A stretch of 64,000 nucleotides of DNA from Mesostigma viride (lineage: Eukaryota > Streptophyta > Mesostigmatophyceae > Mesostigmatales > Mesostigmataceae). The notes under the pieces are model-generated. The model worked only from the letters and a program-made list of their open reading frames with translations, was not told the origin of the DNA and ran no database searches. Below, in pieces: positions 32,886-43,118 of this stretch; positions within the stretch are counted from its first letter, which is position 1, and every line of letters starts with the position of its first letter. The DNA is taken from positions 1,126,343 to 1,190,342 of the forward strand of contig RPFO01000380.1 in NCBI GenBank assembly GCA_009746045.1, given 5' to 3'. The translations under genes were made by a program, and so were the position numbers.

Positions 32886-34127
32886 ATGTCTTCGGACGAC
32901 AATCTTTCAGAGCAGAGGTCTGGCCCTGGTGAGCACGGACCGGCTCAATTTTCTGTCGACCCTGGCCCAGGCGAGCACAGGGATGACAATAAGAATATGT
33001 CCGACCAGCCCCGGGAGGAGGGCTGCGGGCAGGGAAGTACTAGTAGTGACAACCAGCGTGCGCGTGATAAGGTGCTTCGGCGGGAGACCTTGCTTCAAGA
33101 GGCGAAGCTGCTGTCGGCAATCAAGAAATGGGTTCCAGCCCCGCTGGTGCCTGGTGCTATTCAAGCAGACCGGGATCGCTTTGTAAGCTCTCTTGGGCCG
33201 TTTTTCCGCAGGCTCGCGGGCAACCGAGACATCATTCCGGACTGGCTGGAGTTTCTTCGTGGAACCCCGCTGGGAGACCGCGAGAAAAACCACCCAGAGT
33301 GGATTTCGCTGCTGGATAGAGCACAGCGTCTGCGGTGGTCGCCGTTCGAGTTTCTGCGCCGAGCGAGGGAGACTTTTCTTCGTTCTATCACTGCCAAAAC
33401 CTGCGACGAGATCGAGGAATTTGTAGATGCAAAGCCGAAGCCCGGGCAGACCATCATCGAGCACCTCAACTCTTACTACGACATGCTGGAGAAGCAGGGG
33501 CTCCGGTGGCCTGACGAGGCGGTGAATCTCCGATGGATCCAAAACTGTGCTCTGTCCGAATCCGAGAAGCGGAATTTGGTCGCCAACTGCCGCGGTTACC
33601 TGTGCGACACTCACCGATGCAGAGCTCACCTCAAGGAGCTCCTGACGAATCAAACCCGTGTTTCCAGAGAAGGAGGTGCCGCGGAGGTGCCTCGTGTCGC
33701 CATGGTGATGGAGCAGCAACGGGAAATCTTCTGCTACAACTGCGGGCAGCCCGGGCACACACGCCGCGCATGTAAGGGTAAGGTTGTCGCTAATTCTGAG
33801 TCCTTCCCTCCCTGCACTTTCTGTAATAGGACTAACCATCTGGCTAAGGATTGCTACTTTCGCAAGTGCAAGTCTTGTGGCAATTCTGGACATGATGCGT
33901 CTGCCTGCAGGAGCAAGGCGGGCGCTGGACCCAAGGATACCCAGATGGAGGTCCTCAAGCTGCTGCAGCAGATCTCCCAAGCCGTCAAGAGCGGTGCCCT
34001 TCGTGGTGGCGACGCTTCTCAGCCGCGTGGTGGTGACGCTTCCCAGCCGCGTGGTGGTGATGCTTCTCAGCCGCGGGGTGGCAATACCTCTCGTGGCCGC
34101 AAGAGGAAGCAGCAGCAGAAAAACTAG
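32886..34127 (+). CDS. El3 gag with three CCHC zinc knuckles
   Basis: 413 codons from the ATG at 32886 (MSSDDN), 13 nt after the LTR; the open frame reaches further back only through a TTG. A Pro/Gly-rich N-terminus is followed by a capsid-like helical domain (about residues 60-250), then three canonical knuckles CYNCGQPGHTRRAC, CTFCNRTNHLAKDC and CKSCGNSGHDASAC, and a C-terminal tail of repeated RGGDASQP units ending in a basic cluster. The repeats are perfect at the protein level and nearly so in DNA, which suggests recent slippage. Pol starts 38 nt downstream in another frame, so pol expression needs re-initiation, a separate mRNA or recoding. Function: particle assembly and RNA packaging. 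Confidence 0.9.
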   Translation: MSSDDNLSEQRSGPGEHGPAQFSVDPGPGEHRDDNKNMSDQPREEGCGQGSTSSDNQRARDKVLRRETLLQEAKLLSAIKKWVPAPLVPGAIQADRDRFVSSLGPFFRRLAGNRDIIPDWLEFLRGTPLGDREKNHPEWISLLDRAQRLRWSPFEFLRRARETFLRSITAKTCDEIEEFVDAKPKPGQTIIEHLNSYYDMLEKQGLRWPDEAVNLRWIQNCALSESEKRNLVANCRGYLCDTHRCRAHLKELLTNQTRVSREGGAAEVPRVAMVMEQQREIFCYNCGQPGHTRRACKGKVVANSESFPPCTFCNRTNHLAKDCYFRKCKSCGNSGHDASACRSKAGAGPKDTQMEVLKLLQQISQAVKSGALRGGDASQPRGGDASQPRGGDASQPRGGNTSRGRKRKQQQKN

Positions 34128-34165
34128 ATGATCCTCTCTGTTTATATAACCCCTACAGCGTCCTT

Positions 34166-37100
34166 ATGGATGCTGATGAGAGTGGACTCATGGCAGATGA
34201 GGCCTGCCAGGTGGTAGGGGCTCCAGCAGTAACCCCTACTGACCGTAAAGCTGCCCCAGTGAGCAGCAGTAAAAGTGCCCCTGTTTGTGGCATTCCTATC
34301 CATGCCTGGAATAAAAAGAGTACCCCAGAGGGAACTCTTCCTGTAAATAATACATGTGGATCTGCTCCTGGTTGTAGACAGATGCCACATGGTGTTGCCC
34401 AGGTGAGCAACGTATCTGTGAACAATACATGTGGTGCAGCTCCTGTTTGTAGCCAAGCACCCATTGATATTGTTAACAGTCAAGCTCCTCAGAGCAATAA
34501 TCCTTGTTATATTGATAATAAAAACTTGGACTCTTGCTCTGCCAGGAACGTGGATGCCCGTCCATGTCCTGAAGAGCCTGAGCCTAATGATTGTATTAAT
34601 CTTAGGACTCTGGCTAAGAGTTTGCATGATGCCTGTGGCCATGGAAACAATGCCATTAGGCTTGTTCAAGCCATTAATAACAAGGCTCTCTGGCAGGCTT
34701 ATCAAGATGTCAGAGAACATTGTGTGTGCCAATTGTGTGCTAACAAGCCTTCCAAACGTCATGCAAAGCATCCTGCAGATGGTAGGGGTAATCTACAAGC
34801 TGATATCCTCTACTTCACCAATTACAGGCAATTGCCTTACTTGGTGGCTGTGGATGAATGGTCAGGCTACATTGGAATTGAACCTATGGCAGCAGGGGAT
34901 GAGAATACTCTCCATGCCGCAGTTCTTGTTATTCTGCAGAAGTTTGCAGTTATTCATAAGCTGCAGATGGACTTGCAGTTTAACTGCCTGACCAAATACT
35001 CTGATCTGCCTTTCCTAAGGATTGTGGGTCGTGAAGATCACCAAGCCCAAGGCAAGGTTGACAGATATATACAGGAGCTTAAGAAGTTGGTAATATCCGG
35101 GGACTATCCTGAGATGTTTAAACCAACTTTTGCTGTCAGGTGTTTGGGTGCTGCAAAAGTGGAAAACACCATGAACAACCGTTTTCATACTATCAAGGTG
35201 CGTGGTGTTCCACGGCTGGTCTCACCTCGTGGACTAGCAGGTGGCCTCTACCCTGATGACATCATGCAGGCATGGAGTAAGCAGAGGTGGGCACAGTATG
35301 CTCATCTCTGTGAAAAGGATAAACAGAGAGGAGAATCATTAAAATTTGAGGTGGGAGACCAGGTGATCTTCCACAAAGAAAATGCTCCTGGTAAACGTGG
35401 TTATTGGCAGGGTCCAGGGACCATAACCTCAGTTGACCTGGAGATGAAAACTGCTGATGTGGTCTGGAATGGGACCACTTATCATCTGGCTTGGAATAGA
35501 TTGAAGAGAGATCCAATGAACGTTCAAGAAAATCCCCTGGAAATTATGGCCCCTGAAGAGGCACTTGGATCTCCCAATCTTTCCTGTCCACCTTTGGCCA
35601 GTGAACAGGCTGGACTCCAACTACCAGAAAGGGCGGCCTCCCATCAACTGGAGCCTACTACTCAGCAAGCTCAGCCTAAGACATTGACTGGGATATCACA
35701 GGATGATATGGATGAAGCTGACTTGTTGGATAATAGGGTGTCTGATCAGCACCGGAAGCTCCGGCCGTTGGAACATGGGCTTGAGACCCCTGGGCAGGTG
35801 GATAACATATTTCAGTCTGAACAGCCAAAGCTTGGATCCAATTACCCTGGTAATAAGCCATTGCCCTTGGAGACTGATGGGATTCCAGCCCAAGGAAGAC
35901 AAGCTGAGGAGGGGTTGTCCAGGTTGAACACTCAGCTCGGCAAGAGAGGCAATCCTCAAGAGCTTCGGGATATTGTAAAGAAGCTCAAGCCCTCACTAAA
36001 GATTGCCAAAATAACTTCTCTTCTAGAGAAGGGCATGGACCTTGATGGCTTTGATGTGGATACCAAAGCAGAGGTCTCTGTCACCTCGCCCTTTAATGCT
36101 TTGCTGGATAAGTATTCCCTTGAACCCAGTCCATGGACTATTGTCCAAGACTTTGCGGGTAACACTGATCATCAAGTTCTTGGGAATATCACTATCCCAT
36201 TCTTGGGTGAGTCTTTGACACTTTGTGTTGTTGATGGCTATAAGGGACCCACTCTCATTGGCCAGCCATTCTTGGTGACTCCCGGTGTTACCATTGTTGA
36301 TGGCCCCAATAACACAAAGAGTCTCCTAAAAACCCATTGTGACCCAATTCCTCTGGAATCATTCAGATGTCTCTTGCCTCTTGAAATGTTCCAGAAGGCA
36401 AATTGGAAGACCGCCTGTGTCGGTTCAATAAAAGGAGCAGAATGGGGAAGGGATATACCCCCAGCTTCTGAGCTGGTAGAACCCGCCCAGCTCAGTGTGA
36501 CTTCTCTTGGTCTCACAAAAAGGTCATTTGCTGCTCATAGCCCCATGTCCTTTGATGATGTAGACCTGGATTGTCACACTTTCGCTGGCCTTGAGGCCTG
36601 GCGAGTAGCATTGGCGCGTGCGCTCCAGGAGTGGCAAACGCTGGATGTTTTTGAAGGCATTTCAGAACCTCCACCCAATGCTCAAATGCTTCAGTTGCGT
36701 TTTGTATGCAAGATGAAGAGCAAGCTTGGTGAGCCTCCCATACCAAACGCACGTCCAGTCGTGACCCAGTTCCATGGTACTACAGACTTTGATAAGGAGG
36801 AGCTGTACACTCCTGGCCTGTCACATCCTGTTCTCAGGCTTATTCTTAGTCTGTACCTTGGTGCTTTGGACTATGGCTTGGATTATGGAGCAGAAATTGA
36901 TGACTTCACCAGGGCCTTTTTGCATGGTGATCCTCAGGTGGCCAGAGCCACTTGGCAAGCTCAAAGACCCTGTTGTGTTAAGACCCCAGCATGCTGGATA
37001 GCTGAAGTAGGTCATCCCTACATGCAGCCTAAAGTGGGCTGGGAAGGACTGGTCAGCAGTCCAGTCATCTGGTATGAAACCATTGCTCCTGCCATCCAGG

Positions 37101-38095
37101 AGAGATGTCAGATGCAACAATCTCATCTTGCTTATTGTCTCTTTGTGGGGCAATCCAAAGGACAACCCACCTGGGCTACCTTACATGGAGATGATATGCA
37201 ACGCATTGGTCCCAAGGGATGGTTGAATGAGACCTATAAAAGGCTCAATGACAAGTCCCCTATTGGTACCAGAGCATGGTTTAGTAAAAACAGCCAGGTA
37301 CCTTACTGTGGCATTGGCTGTACCCTTTTCCAGGATGACAAAGGATGGCATCTTAAGCTGCAATCGGCGAAGGGGTATAAAGAAAAAGTAATAACTCAGT
37401 TGCCCAAGAGAGTAACTGAGGAGAATGCCCCTACGGTTAAAGGTCAACTGGGTTGGCTGGCTGCCACAACTAACCCTGACCTGGCAGTACAGAGTAGGAT
37501 GCCAGACTCTGTTGTTGTAGGAGAAGGAAGGAGGCGCCTGGAGAGCTGCCTCAATGAATCTCCTGACTTGGTGTTGTCCGGTGTAGACTGGCATGGGCGC
37601 ATCATCATAGACGCCTACACAGATGCTAGCCAAGAGTCTAGATCTGCCAACAAGATTGGTGCCAGAGCCGGATGCCTGATCACCATCAGGAATGAAGGCA
37701 AACAGCCCTCGTTGGTATACTGGTCCAGTAACCTTCAGAGGAGGCGGTTTGCTGGCATTGACACCGCTGAGTGCAGGGCATACGCCATGTGCATTCGCGA
37801 TGCCATATACATAAGAGAGCTACTCTTATGGTGTCTGAGTCAGATAAGACCTCAACCCGTGATTGATGTCAGGGTTTATTGTGATAATAAGCCCGTGGTC
37901 TCTTTTATCAAGAATGAGAGGGCCACTACTACTGACTTGGACTACCTTGTGGCAAAGGAGTTGTCCAGCCACTGTATAACCATACATCTGCCAGGACACT
38001 CAAATCCTGCTGATGCTATGACCAAGCTTCCACGACTGGCCCTTAATGGGTACCAGTTGCTGCGGTCCATGATGGCTGGGAAACCCTTGTCATGA
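34166..38095 (+). CDS. El3 pol polyprotein: integrase, protease-like, RT, RNase H
   Basis: 1309 codons without interruption. N-terminal linker (1-140). Integrase: zinc finger (HDACGH ... CQLCANK), core with DILYF/VAVDEW, LQMDLQFNCL and GREDHQAQGKVDR (third acidic position Asp, 35060-35062), and C-terminal barrel (GPGTITSVDLE), to about residue 450. Protease-like domain at about 630-710: DVDTKAEVSV then TLIGQPFL. RT at about 800-1090: IDDFTRAFLHGD, WEGLVSSPVIW, LHGDDM (HGDD at 37184-37195). RNase H at the end: DAYTDASQE, DTAECRA, YCDNKP, NPADAMTKL. The order integrase-protease-RT differs from Copia (protease-integrase-RT). The protease has K where Gly is normal in DTG. Intact length argues that these oddities are functional. 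Confidence 0.92.
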   Translation: MDADESGLMADEACQVVGAPAVTPTDRKAAPVSSSKSAPVCGIPIHAWNKKSTPEGTLPVNNTCGSAPGCRQMPHGVAQVSNVSVNNTCGAAPVCSQAPIDIVNSQAPQSNNPCYIDNKNLDSCSARNVDARPCPEEPEPNDCINLRTLAKSLHDACGHGNNAIRLVQAINNKALWQAYQDVREHCVCQLCANKPSKRHAKHPADGRGNLQADILYFTNYRQLPYLVAVDEWSGYIGIEPMAAGDENTLHAAVLVILQKFAVIHKLQMDLQFNCLTKYSDLPFLRIVGREDHQAQGKVDRYIQELKKLVISGDYPEMFKPTFAVRCLGAAKVENTMNNRFHTIKVRGVPRLVSPRGLAGGLYPDDIMQAWSKQRWAQYAHLCEKDKQRGESLKFEVGDQVIFHKENAPGKRGYWQGPGTITSVDLEMKTADVVWNGTTYHLAWNRLKRDPMNVQENPLEIMAPEEALGSPNLSCPPLASEQAGLQLPERAASHQLEPTTQQAQPKTLTGISQDDMDEADLLDNRVSDQHRKLRPLEHGLETPGQVDNIFQSEQPKLGSNYPGNKPLPLETDGIPAQGRQAEEGLSRLNTQLGKRGNPQELRDIVKKLKPSLKIAKITSLLEKGMDLDGFDVDTKAEVSVTSPFNALLDKYSLEPSPWTIVQDFAGNTDHQVLGNITIPFLGESLTLCVVDGYKGPTLIGQPFLVTPGVTIVDGPNNTKSLLKTHCDPIPLESFRCLLPLEMFQKANWKTACVGSIKGAEWGRDIPPASELVEPAQLSVTSLGLTKRSFAAHSPMSFDDVDLDCHTFAGLEAWRVALARALQEWQTLDVFEGISEPPPNAQMLQLRFVCKMKSKLGEPPIPNARPVVTQFHGTTDFDKEELYTPGLSHPVLRLILSLYLGALDYGLDYGAEIDDFTRAFLHGDPQVARATWQAQRPCCVKTPACWIAEVGHPYMQPKVGWEGLVSSPVIWYETIAPAIQERCQMQQSHLAYCLFVGQSKGQPTWATLHGDDMQRIGPKGWLNETYKRLNDKSPIGTRAWFSKNSQVPYCGIGCTLFQDDKGWHLKLQSAKGYKEKVITQLPKRVTEENAPTVKGQLGWLAATTNPDLAVQSRMPDSVVVGEGRRRLESCLNESPDLVLSGVDWHGRIIIDAYTDASQESRSANKIGARAGCLITIRNEGKQPSLVYWSSNLQRRRFAGIDTAECRAYAMCIRDAIYIRELLLWCLSQIRPQPVIDVRVYCDNKPVVSFIKNERATTTDLDYLVAKELSSHCITIHLPGHSNPADAMTKLPRLALNGYQLLRSMMAGKPLS

Positions 38096-38279
38096 GGAGT
38101 AATCTGGGAGCCTGAGCCTAATGCTCCTCCTGTAGGTTTTTATCCCCCTGGAGGTTTTGTCCTCTCTGGAGAAGAGGTTTTCCTTCAGATTTGGGTTTTC
38201 CCTACAGCAGGTTACACCAACCATGCAATGATGAGATGCAAACTCCATAAGACCCAAGTGAGTCCCCATTGCCCACATA

Positions 38280-38346
38280 TGTGAAAGTGAACTGGCCAGG
38301 TGCGGCCGAACATCAATGAATACATCTAAGCCTTATCACTTTCACA
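38280..38346 (+). promoter_or_regulatory. El3 3'-UTR hairpin presenting the primer-site complement
   Basis: An 11-bp perfect stem TGTGAAAGTGA (38280-38290) / TCACTTTCACA (38336-38346) encloses a 45-nt loop with a small GGCC/GGCC helix and the sequence CAATGAATACA (38314-38324). That sequence is complementary over 11 nt to the first nucleotides after the 5' LTR. If the RNA were cut after ...AATACA, its 3' OH would sit exactly where minus-strand cDNA must start. From 38096 to 38279 no gene is seen. Confidence 0.72.
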
Positions 38347-38363
38347 AGGGAAAGAATGGCTGG
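38347..38363 (+). promoter_or_regulatory. El3 polypurine tract
   Basis: AGGGAAAGAATGGCTGG, purine-rich, abutting the 3' LTR at 38364. Expected primer for second-strand cDNA. Confidence 0.65.
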
Positions 38364-38845
38364 AGTTGGTTGGAGACCCATCTAGGGTCCACATGGGTCC
38401 TCAGAGATAGAGGATCTTGTACAGATTACTACAATATACTTTATTGTAGTATTGGGCCAATGGCTGTACTTCACTAGTACTCGCCAATGGGATAACGCCA
38501 CGTAGAATATGTGGGCGTCTCCCAGGCCTCCACGTCACCGGCTGGTCAAGGGCCGGTGTAGTACTGTCAATAGGACTGAGCCGACTATCGGCCTATTATG
38601 TATGCGCATCTGCCTTGGTACCTCCTAGAGGATTCTAGAAGTATCTAACACGCGGCATGCACTGAACTACACGGAATGCATGTCCACGTAGGATATTCAG
38701 CAAGACTGATGAAGGTGCCAAGCGCAATAGAATATATGCGCAACGAAGACGAATTATGCAGCAACGACAATAACGTATGAGAACAATAAACACAACGTTC
38801 ATTTCATGCTTTCTGATTTACATCGCATTCCATTTATTTGCAACT
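38364..38845 (+). repeat. El3 3' LTR
   Basis: 482-bp copy of the El3 LTR, followed by the GGATG target duplication. Confidence 0.92.
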
Positions 38846-41800
38846 GGATGAACACACACGTACATACACCATGCACGCAAGGGCCGGCATGCACACACAC
38901 GTACATACACTGCGCAAACAAGGGGCAACTGCACACACACGTACACACCATGCACGGAAGGGACGGCTGCACTTACATGTACATCCACCGCGCAACCACG
39001 GGGCGGCTGCACACACACGTACATACACCGCGCACGCAAGGGGCGGCTGCACACACACGTACATACACCGCGCACGCAAGGGGCGGCTGCACACACACGT
39101 ACACACACCTTGCACGCAATTGCCGGCATGCACACACACGTACATCCACCGCGCACGCAAGGGGCAACTGCCCACACATGTACACACACCGCGCACGCAA
39201 GGGCCGGCTGCACACACACGTACATACACCGCGCACGCAAGGGGCAACTGCACACACACGTACACACACCATGCACGCAAGGGCCGGCTGCACTCACATG
39301 TACACACACCATGCACGCAAGGGCCGGCTGCACACACACTTACACACACAATGCACGCTTGGGGCAACGGCACTCACATGTACATACACCATGCACGCAA
39401 GGGGCGGCTGCACACACATGTACACACACCATGCACGCAAGGAGCGACTTCACGCACAGGTACACACACCATGCACGCAAGGTTCGGCTGCACACACATG
39501 TACATCCACCGCGCACGCAAGGGGCGAGTGCAAACACATGTACATACACCGCGCACGCAAGGGCCGGCTGCACTCAATTGTACATACACCGCCCATGCAA
39601 GGGGCGGCTGCACACACACGTACACACACCGCGCACGCAAGGGACGGCTGCACACACACGTACATACACCGCGCACGCAAGGGGCGGCTGCACACACACG
39701 TACATACACCATGCACGCAAGGGGCGGCTGCACACACACTTACACTCACCATGCACGCAAGGGGCGGCTGCACACACACGTACACACACCGCGCACGCAA
39801 GGGACGGCTGCACACACACGTACATACACCGCGCACGCAAGGGGCGGCTGCACTTACATGTACACACACCACGCACGCAAGGGGCGGCTGCACACACACG
39901 TACATACACCGCCCACGCAAGGACCGGCTCCACTCACATGTACATCCACCGCGCAACCACGGGGCGGCTGCACACACACGTACATACACCGCGCACGCAA
40001 GGGGCGGCTGCACACACACGTACATACACCGCGCACGCAAGGGGCGGCTGCACTCACATGTACGTACACCGCGCACGCAAGGGGCAACTGCCCGCACATG
40101 TACATCCACCGCGCACGCAAGGGGCGCCTGCACCCACATGTACCTACACCATGCACACAAGGACAAGGATGAACACACATGTACATACACCGCGCACGCA
40201 AGGGGCGGCTGCACACACACGTACACACACCATGCACGCAAGGGCCGGCATGCACACACACGTACATCCACCGCGCACGCAAGGGGCAACTGCACACACA
40301 TGTACACACACCGCGCACGCTTGGGGCGGCTGCACTCACATGTACACACACCGCGCACGCAAGGGCCGGCTGCAGACACACTTACACTCACCATGCACGC
40401 ATGGGGCGGCTGCACACACACGTACACACACCGCGCACGCAAGGGACGGCTGCACACACACGTACATACACCGCGCACGCAAGGGGCGGCTGCACACACA
40501 CGTACATACACCATGCACGCAAGGGGCGGCTGCACACACATGTACATCCACCGCGCACGCAAGGGGCAAGTGCACACACACGTACACACACCGCGCACGC
40601 AAGGGGCGGCTGCACACACACGTACACACACCATGCACGCAATTGCCGGCATGCACACACGTACATCCACCGCGCACGCAAGGGGCAACTGCACACACAT
40701 GTACACACACCGCGCACGCTTGGGGCGGCTGCACTCACATGTACATACACTGCGCACGCAAGGGGCTGCTGCACACACACTTACACTCAGTCACCGTGCA
40801 CGCATGGGGCGGCTGCACACACACGTACACACACCGCGCACGCAAGGGACGGCTGCACACACACGTACATATTACACCGCGCACACAAGGGGCGGCTGCA
40901 CTCACATGTACATCCACCGCGCAACCACGGGGCGGCTGCACACTCACGTACATACACCGCGCACGCAAGGGGCTGCTGCACACACACTTACACACACAAT
41001 GCACGCTTGGGGCGACGGCACTCACATGTACATACACCGCGCATGCAAGGGGTGGCTGCACACACACGTACATCCACCGCGCACGCAAGGGGCGGCTGCA
41101 CACACACATACATACACCATGCACGCCAGGGGCGGCTGCACACATACGTACCTACACCGCGCACGCAAGGGGCTGCTGCACACACACTTACACACACCAT
41201 GCACGCTTGGGGCGGCTGCACACACACGTACCTACACCGCGCACGCAAGGGGCGGCTGCACACACACGTACATACACCGCGCATGCAAGGGGTGGCTGCA
41301 CACACACGTACATCCACCGCGCACGCAAGGGGCGGCTGCACACACACATACATACACCATGCACGCCAGGGGCGGCTGCACACATACGTACCTACACCGC
41401 GCCCGCAAGGGGCGGCTGCACACACACTTACACACACCATGCACGCAAGGGCCGGCATGCACACACACTGGCATACACCGCGCACGCAAGGGGCGGCTGC
41501 ACACACGTACACACACCATGCACGCTTGGGGCGGCTGCACACACACGTACCTACACCGCGCACGCAAGGGGGGCTGCACACACACGTACACACACCGCGC
41601 ACGCAAGGGGCGGCTGCACTCACATGTACACCCACCATGCACGCAAGGGGCGGCTGCACACACACGTACATACACCGCGCACGCAAGGGGCAACTGCCCA
41701 CACCTGGACATACACTGCGCACGCAAGGGCCGGCTGCATTAACACGTACATACACCGCGCACGCAAGGGGCGGCTGCACACATACGTACCTACACCGCGC

Positions 41801-42388
41801 ACGCAAGGGGCTGCTGCACACACACTTACACACACCATGCACGCAAGGGCCGGCATGCACACACTGTCACTGGCATACACCGCGCACGCAAGGGGCGGCT
41901 GCACACACGTACACACACCATGCACGCTTGGGGCGGCTGCACAGACACGTACCTACACCGCGCACGCAAGGGGCAACTGCACACACATGTACACACACCG
42001 CGCACGCAAGGGCCGGCTGCACACACACGTACATACACCGCGCACGCAAGGGGCAACTGCCCGCACATGTACATCCACCGCGCACGCAAGGGGCGGCTGC
42101 ACCCACATGTACATACACCATGCACGCAAGGACAAGGATGAACACACATCTACACACACCATGCACGCAAGGGCCGGCTGCACACACACGTACATACACC
42201 ATGCACGCAAGGGCCGGCATGCACACACACGTACATACACTGCGCACGCAAGGGGCAACTGCACACACACGTACACACACCATGCACGGAAGGGACGGCT
42301 GGACTCACATGTACATCCACCGCGCAACCACGGGCCGGCTGCACACACACGTACATACACCGCGCACGCAAGGGGCGGCTGCACTCAC
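38846..42388 (+). repeat. 40-bp satellite array, segment 6
   Basis: The first ~730 bp repeat 28893-29620 at an offset of 9953 bp, so El3 split one copy of a duplicated satellite block. From about 40,790 the units become less regular, with 2-3 bp insertions and deletions (for example CACTGTCACTGGC near 41865) and a 240-bp repeat at about 41035-41400. Confidence 0.94.
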
Positions 42389-43118
42389 ATCCAATCATTG
42401 CTTTATCCCATTGGAGTGAGGGGCTGCCAGAAGAACCAGATTTATTACATATAAGTGATAAGCCCACGTCAAGGCCGTAGCCAATCTGAGACTCTAGACT
42501 AACTAGGCCACCCGACAGGTGGCTAGGACATCACATTACCAGGGCCAACTCACCTGGGCCAGTCATGAGGACCTGGACTTGTAATACCCTCAAGCAGCGA
42601 GGGAGGGCGGGTGGGAGCTGCAAAGAGGCCTAATTGTGGCAGTACCACAACCCTAAGTAGTCGGACCGCCCTGGGGTGGCGCGTGCCAGCCCACTGACCA
42701 AAAGGCCAGTGGCACCGTGACGCGCGCCAGCCCACTGACCAAAAAGGCCAGTGGTGCCGTGGCGCGCGCCAGCCCACTGACCAAAAGGCCAGTGGCGCCG
42801 CGCCACCCCCGGTCCACACTACCCCCCCCTCACTTCTAGTCGGACTGACTACTGCGGCCGCCCCTCCCCCTTTGAGTATGCCGCAAGTCATAGATAATAC
42901 GAGCGTGAGCTCACAAAATCCAATCATTGCTTTATCCCATTGGAGTGAGGGGCTGCCAGAAGAACCAGATTTATTACATATAAGTGATAAGCCCACGTCA
43001 AGGCCGTAGCCAATCTGAGACTCTAGACTAACTAGGCCACCCGACAGGTGGCTAGGACATCACATTACCAGGGCCAACTCACCTGGGCCAGTCATGAGGA
43101 CCTGGACTTGTAATACCC
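42389..43118 (-). repeat. N1 B2-A2-B1 repeat cluster
   Basis: Plus-strand order: B2 (42389-42589), linker (42590-42615), A2 (42616-42917), B1 (42918-43118). The A unit contains a 51-bp-scale tandem motif GCCAGCCCACTGACCAAAA...GGCCAGTGG repeated three times, and ends GAGCTCACAAA. Confidence 0.85.

Larger units (their letters stand above)
32391..38845 (+). mobile_element. Copia-like LTR retrotransposon El3 (apparently intact)
   Basis: 6455 bp on the plus strand with 482-bp LTRs (32391-32872, 38364-38845) that look identical by eye, and target duplication GGATG (32386-32390, 38846-38850). It carries uninterrupted gag and pol ORFs, a primer-site candidate at the LTR edge, a 3' hairpin and a polypurine tract, and is the best candidate in the window for an autonomous, recently active element. 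LTR ends are AGTT...AACT. El1 and El2 share its domain order and motifs but little nucleotide similarity, so these are three families of one divergent lineage. Confidence 0.94.
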
